This document shows positions 6,236 to 8,560 of a stretch of 8,560 nucleotides of DNA, one piece after another (positions within the stretch are counted from its first letter, which is position 1; every line of letters starts with the position of its first letter). The notes under the pieces were generated by a model. That model was not told where the DNA came from, searched no databases, and saw only the letters and a list, made by a program, of their open reading frames with translations. Source of the stretch: Desulfovibrionaceae bacterium UBA930 (lineage in GTDB: Bacteria; Desulfobacterota; Desulfovibrionia; Desulfovibrionales; Desulfovibrionaceae); NCBI GenBank assembly GCA_002293605.1, contig DBDO01000246.1, positions 1-8,560 of the forward strand. Reading direction: 5' to 3'. Position numbers and translations under genes: made by a program.

Positions 6236-6371
6236 GCCAGGGCCTGCTCCCTTCTTCGCTCTCTTTCTTCGCGGCTTTTGCCTTCCGGCATATTGACAAG
6301 TTGCGGACTTCATCTCATTCTACAGCTGGAGCAGAGTAAAATTTTCCCTTGAGGAACAGCAGGGTAAGACC
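6236..6371 (+). other. radA-clpS intergenic region, 136 nt
   Basis: Non-coding gap. Its first part is pyrimidine-rich (about 6243-6270) with the octamer TTCTTCGC present twice (6252-6259 and 6265-6272). The second part holds the possible clpS promoter and a weak AGGG ribosome site (6361-6364), 7 nt before the clpS start. No small ORF with a credible ribosome site and no known RNA family was recognised. Confidence 0.5.
6293..6321 (+). promoter_or_regulatory. possible sigma-70-type promoter for clpS-clpA
   Basis: A perfect TTGACA -35 box (6293-6298) is followed after 17 nt by CATTCT (6316-6321), a weak match to TATAAT (3 of 6). A better -10-like TAAAAT at 6337-6342 has no -35 at the right distance. 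Position (50 nt before the start of clpS, after radA) makes a promoter sensible, but the -10 is poor. No sigma-32 consensus or CIRCE element was seen. Confidence 0.4.
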
Positions 6372-6680
6372 ATGACCTCATTTTATTCAGATTCACAATC
6401 CGATTTTTCCGCAGATATTGATGTTCGTGAACCGCGCCGCTTTCGAGTGCTGCTGCATAATGACGATTACACGACTATGGAGTTTGTAATTGACACCCTT
6501 ATGCAGGTTTTTCGCAAAAGCTTTGATGAAGCAACCGCCATCATGCTTGCTGTGCACGAGAGCGGCCTTGGCAGTTGCGGCGTATATGCTGAAGAAATAG
6601 CGGAAACAAAAGTGGCGCAAGTGCGCGACAGGGCAAGAAAAGCGGGCTATCCCCTGCGTTGCAGCATGGAGGAGGAATAG
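6372..6680 (+). CDS. clpS: ATP-dependent Clp protease adaptor ClpS
   Basis: ClpS binds proteins with bulky N-terminal residues (N-degrons) and hands them to the N-domain of ClpA for degradation by ClpAP in the cytoplasm. At 102 aa it is normal in size. A flexible N-terminal tail (1-22), used to engage the ClpA pore, precedes the conserved core RFRVLLHNDDYTTMEFV at 23-39. By alignment with E. coli ClpS from memory, the N-degron pocket residues N34, D35, D36, M40 and H66 correspond to N30, D31, D32, M36 and H62 here, all present. The rest, CGVYAEEIAETKVAQVRDRARKAGYPLRCSMEEE in pattern (69-102), is also canonical, including the AETKV motif. clpA follows after 2 nt, and the final Met-Glu codons form its ribosome site, so the two are almost surely co-expressed. 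Confidence 0.97.
   Translation: MTSFYSDSQSDFSADIDVREPRRFRVLLHNDDYTTMEFVIDTLMQVFRKSFDEATAIMLAVHESGLGSCGVYAEEIAETKVAQVRDRARKAGYPLRCSMEEE
6668..6677 (+). promoter_or_regulatory. ribosome binding site of clpA inside clpS
   Basis: GGAGGAGGAA covers the end of the codons for the C-terminal Met-Glu-Glu-Glu of ClpS and lies 5 nt before the clpA ATG. It is a very strong Shine-Dalgarno and fixes the clpA start at 6683. Confidence 0.8.
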
Positions 6681-6682
6681 GC

Positions 6683-8560
6683 ATGCTTGACCCCAACCTG
6701 GAACGCGTGTTTACCTTCGCCGTGCGCGAAGTACGCAGACGGGGCCATGAATATCTGACCCTGGAACATGTGCTTTACGGCATCACCTTTGAAGAAAGCG
6801 GTCGTCATTTGCTGGCTGGCCTTGGCATCAACGTTGCGACCTTGCGCGTCAAACTTGAGGATTTTTTCACGGATAACGTTACCCCGCTCGGGCTTGAGGA
6901 AGAAACGGAAGTCGTGCAAACCATTGCCCTGCAAAGGGTTATGCAGCGCACCTTGCGCCATATGCAAAGTTCTGGGCGGATGACGGTCGGCGTTGGAGAC
7001 ATACTTGCCGGCATCATGGAAGAAGAGCATTCCTATGCTGCTTTTTATGTGCTGTCCCAGGGAGTTACCCGTCTGGATATTCTGGAATACATTTCCGCAT
7101 CCCCCCGGCGCAATGCCGAACCCGGTCCTGCTTCTTCTGATACGGCGGATGGAGAGGCGGACGCCCAGGCCCTGAAAAAATATACTGTTGATTTGACGGA
7201 AAAAGCCCGGCAGGGCAAGCTCGACCCTCTTATCGGACGGGAAAGGGAACTGGACCGCGCCGTGCAAATTCTGGCGCGCAGGCGTAAAAACAACCCCTTG
7301 TTCGTGGGCGATCCCGGTGTGGGCAAAACTGCCCTGGCCGAGGGGCTGGCCATGCGCATTGTAGCCAAGCAGGTGCCTGGGGATTTTTGCGAAGCCGCGC
7401 TCTACTCTCTGGATCTTGGCGGTATGATGGCCGGAGCCAAATACCGGGGCGACTTTGAAGGCCGCCTGAAATCCGTGCTGACCGCGTTGGCGCGCATACC
7501 GGGCTCCATCCTCTTTGTCGATGAAATTCATACCCTGGTCGGTGCCGGAGCGGTCAGCGGCGGCTCGCTCGATGCCTCCAATATTCTCAAGCCTGCACTT
7601 GCTTCGGGAGAACTGCGTTGCGTGGGCTCTACAACGCATGAGGAGTTGCGTAACCATTTTGAGAAGGACCGGGCTTTTTCGCGCCGTTTTCAGAAAATTG
7701 ACGTGAATGAGCCAAGCACGGACGAATGCCTGGAAATTCTCAAGGGTTTGAAAGAGCGTTATGAAAAACATCATGGCGTGCGCTATACGCCCGCAGCGCT
7801 GGATGCTGCGGTTGTGTTGTCCGCGCGCTACCTGCCGGATGCCCGCTTGCCCGACAAGGCGATTGATCTGATGGATGAAGCCGGGGCGCGACGTCGCTTG
7901 CGCGGCCTTTTGCTGGCAAAGGGTGAAGAGGGCGCTTTGGAACGGCCTTCCGCAAAAACTGCATCCGGGGTCTGCAAAGTGAACAAAAATGCCGCCCCTT
8001 TGTCTGTCAGTGTTGCGGACATTGAACAGGTGGTGCAGGGCATGGCCCGCATTCCTTCGGTCAAGGCCACTGCTTCGGATAAGCTTTCCCTGCGCCACCT
8101 GGAGCGCGATCTCAAACGGGTGGTATACGGGCAGGATGAAGCAGTGGCCGGCGTAACCCGTGCCGTGCTCAGGGCCAGGGCAGGTTTTAAGCGGGATAGT
8201 CGACCGCAGGGCTCCTTTTTGTTTTACGGCCCCACAGGCGTTGGCAAAACAGAACTGGCAAAACAGCTTGCGGCCACGTTGCAGCTTCCTTTTTTACGCT
8301 ATGACATGTCGGAATATATGGAGAAACACGCGGTATCGCGCTTTATCGGCGCGCCTCCGGGCTATGTGGGCTTTGACCAGGGCGGCATGCTTGTCGAAGC
8401 GGTGCGCAAAAATCCCCATGCCGTGCTGCTGCTGGATGAAATAGAAAAGGCGCATCCAGATGTATTCAATGTGCTTTTGCAGGTCATGGACTACGGTGCG
8501 CTTACGGATTCAAGCGGACGCAAGGCGGATTTTCGCAACGTGGTGATCATTATGACCACC
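6683..8560 (+). CDS. clpA: ClpA, AAA+ unfoldase of the ClpAP protease (3' end outside window)
   Basis: ClpA is a hexameric two-ring AAA+ unfoldase that feeds substrates, including those brought by ClpS, into the ClpP peptidase. The frame is open for 626 codons to the right edge; E. coli ClpA is 758 aa, so roughly the last 130 residues are missing, including the part expected to hold the ClpP-binding IGL-type loop. The Clp N-domain spans about 1-140 (LTLEHVLYGI at 26-34). D1 has Walker A GDPGVGKT (209-216), pore loop KYRGDFEGR (253-261), Walker B ILFVDE (276-281) and arginine-finger region FSRRF (332-336). D2 has Walker A GPTGVGKT (516-523), pore segment GAPPGYVGFDQGG (556-568) and Walker B VLLLDE (581-586). 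No long coiled-coil M-domain lies between the rings, which argues for ClpA and against ClpB or ClpC. The linker between D1 and D2 (about 406-441) is longer than in E. coli ClpA. The start is set by the strong ribosome site within clpS. Confidence 0.96.
   Translation, partial: MLDPNLERVFTFAVREVRRRGHEYLTLEHVLYGITFEESGRHLLAGLGINVATLRVKLEDFFTDNVTPLGLEEETEVVQTIALQRVMQRTLRHMQSSGRMTVGVGDILAGIMEEEHSYAAFYVLSQGVTRLDILEYISASPRRNAEPGPASSDTADGEADAQALKKYTVDLTEKARQGKLDPLIGRERELDRAVQILARRRKNNPLFVGDPGVGKTALAEGLAMRIVAKQVPGDFCEAALYSLDLGGMMAGAKYRGDFEGRLKSVLTALARIPGSILFVDEIHTLVGAGAVSGGSLDASNILKPALASGELRCVGSTTHEELRNHFEKDRAFSRRFQKIDVNEPSTDECLEILKGLKERYEKHHGVRYTPAALDAAVVLSARYLPDARLPDKAIDLMDEAGARRRLRGLLLAKGEEGALERPSAKTASGVCKVNKNAAPLSVSVADIEQVVQGMARIPSVKATASDKLSLRHLERDLKRVVYGQDEAVAGVTRAVLRARAGFKRDSRPQGSFLFYGPTGVGKTELAKQLAATLQLPFLRYDMSEYMEKHAVSRFIGAPPGYVGFDQGGMLVEAVRKNPHAVLLLDEIEKAHPDVFNVLLQVMDYGALTDSSGRKADFRNVVIIMTT

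Noticed and set aside
6252..6272. Repeated TTCTTCGC as an operator or repeat element
   Set aside because: Two 8-mers in a pyrimidine-rich stretch are easily explained by composition; no symmetry suits a known regulator.
6647..8098. 483-codon open frame on the minus strand opposite clpA
   Set aside because: It is fully antisense to an unmistakable clpA, its translation is rich in His, Gln, Arg and Phe with no recognisable domain, and long antisense frames are expected in GC-rich coding DNA.

Overview
The window reads as an ordinary chromosomal stretch from a moderately GC-rich Gram-negative bacterium. A Deltaproteobacterium of the Desulfovibrio type (Desulfovibrionaceae) fits best. That assignment rests on the style of the proteins (a short N-acetylglutamate-synthase-like GNAT, a zinc-ribbon/DUF3426 protein, and ClpS-ClpA together) and is an inference, not a database result. 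All convincing genes are on the + strand. There is no sign of mobile elements, CRISPR arrays, tRNA or rRNA genes.

Layout: (1) About 3-2291 is the 3' part of a large tetratricopeptide-repeat (TPR) protein whose reading frame is open through the left edge. (2) 2292-2524 is a 233-nt non-coding gap with three possible stem-loops. (3) 2525-4090 holds a TlpA/ResA-like secreted thioredoxin, a GNAT acetyltransferase of the short N-acetylglutamate synthase type, and hypoxanthine(-guanine) phosphoribosyltransferase. (4) 4098-6235 holds a zinc-ribbon/one-TM/DUF3426 protein followed after 2 nt by the DNA recombination ATPase RadA. (5) 6236-6371 is a 136-nt gap with a possible promoter. (6) 6372-8560 holds clpS and, 2 nt after its stop, clpA, which runs off the right edge. 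The clpA frame was translated by hand because it has no stop in the window.

The genes from tlpA-like to radA are co-directional with gaps of 9, 66, 7 and 2 nt, consistent with one transcript or two, but their functions are mixed (redox, arginine synthesis, purine salvage, envelope or unknown, recombination). clpS-clpA is a true functional unit: the adaptor ClpS delivers N-degron substrates to the ClpAP protease. In two places the acidic C-terminal codons of one gene (hpt and clpS) also form the Shine-Dalgarno sequence of the next, which suggests translational coupling.

I found no convincing undescribed system. The points most worth a second look are a roughly 25-residue extra linker between the two ATPase domains of ClpA, the unidentified TPR protein, the hairpin-rich gap before the tlpA-like gene, and an A8 tract inside a palindrome at the radA stop codon.
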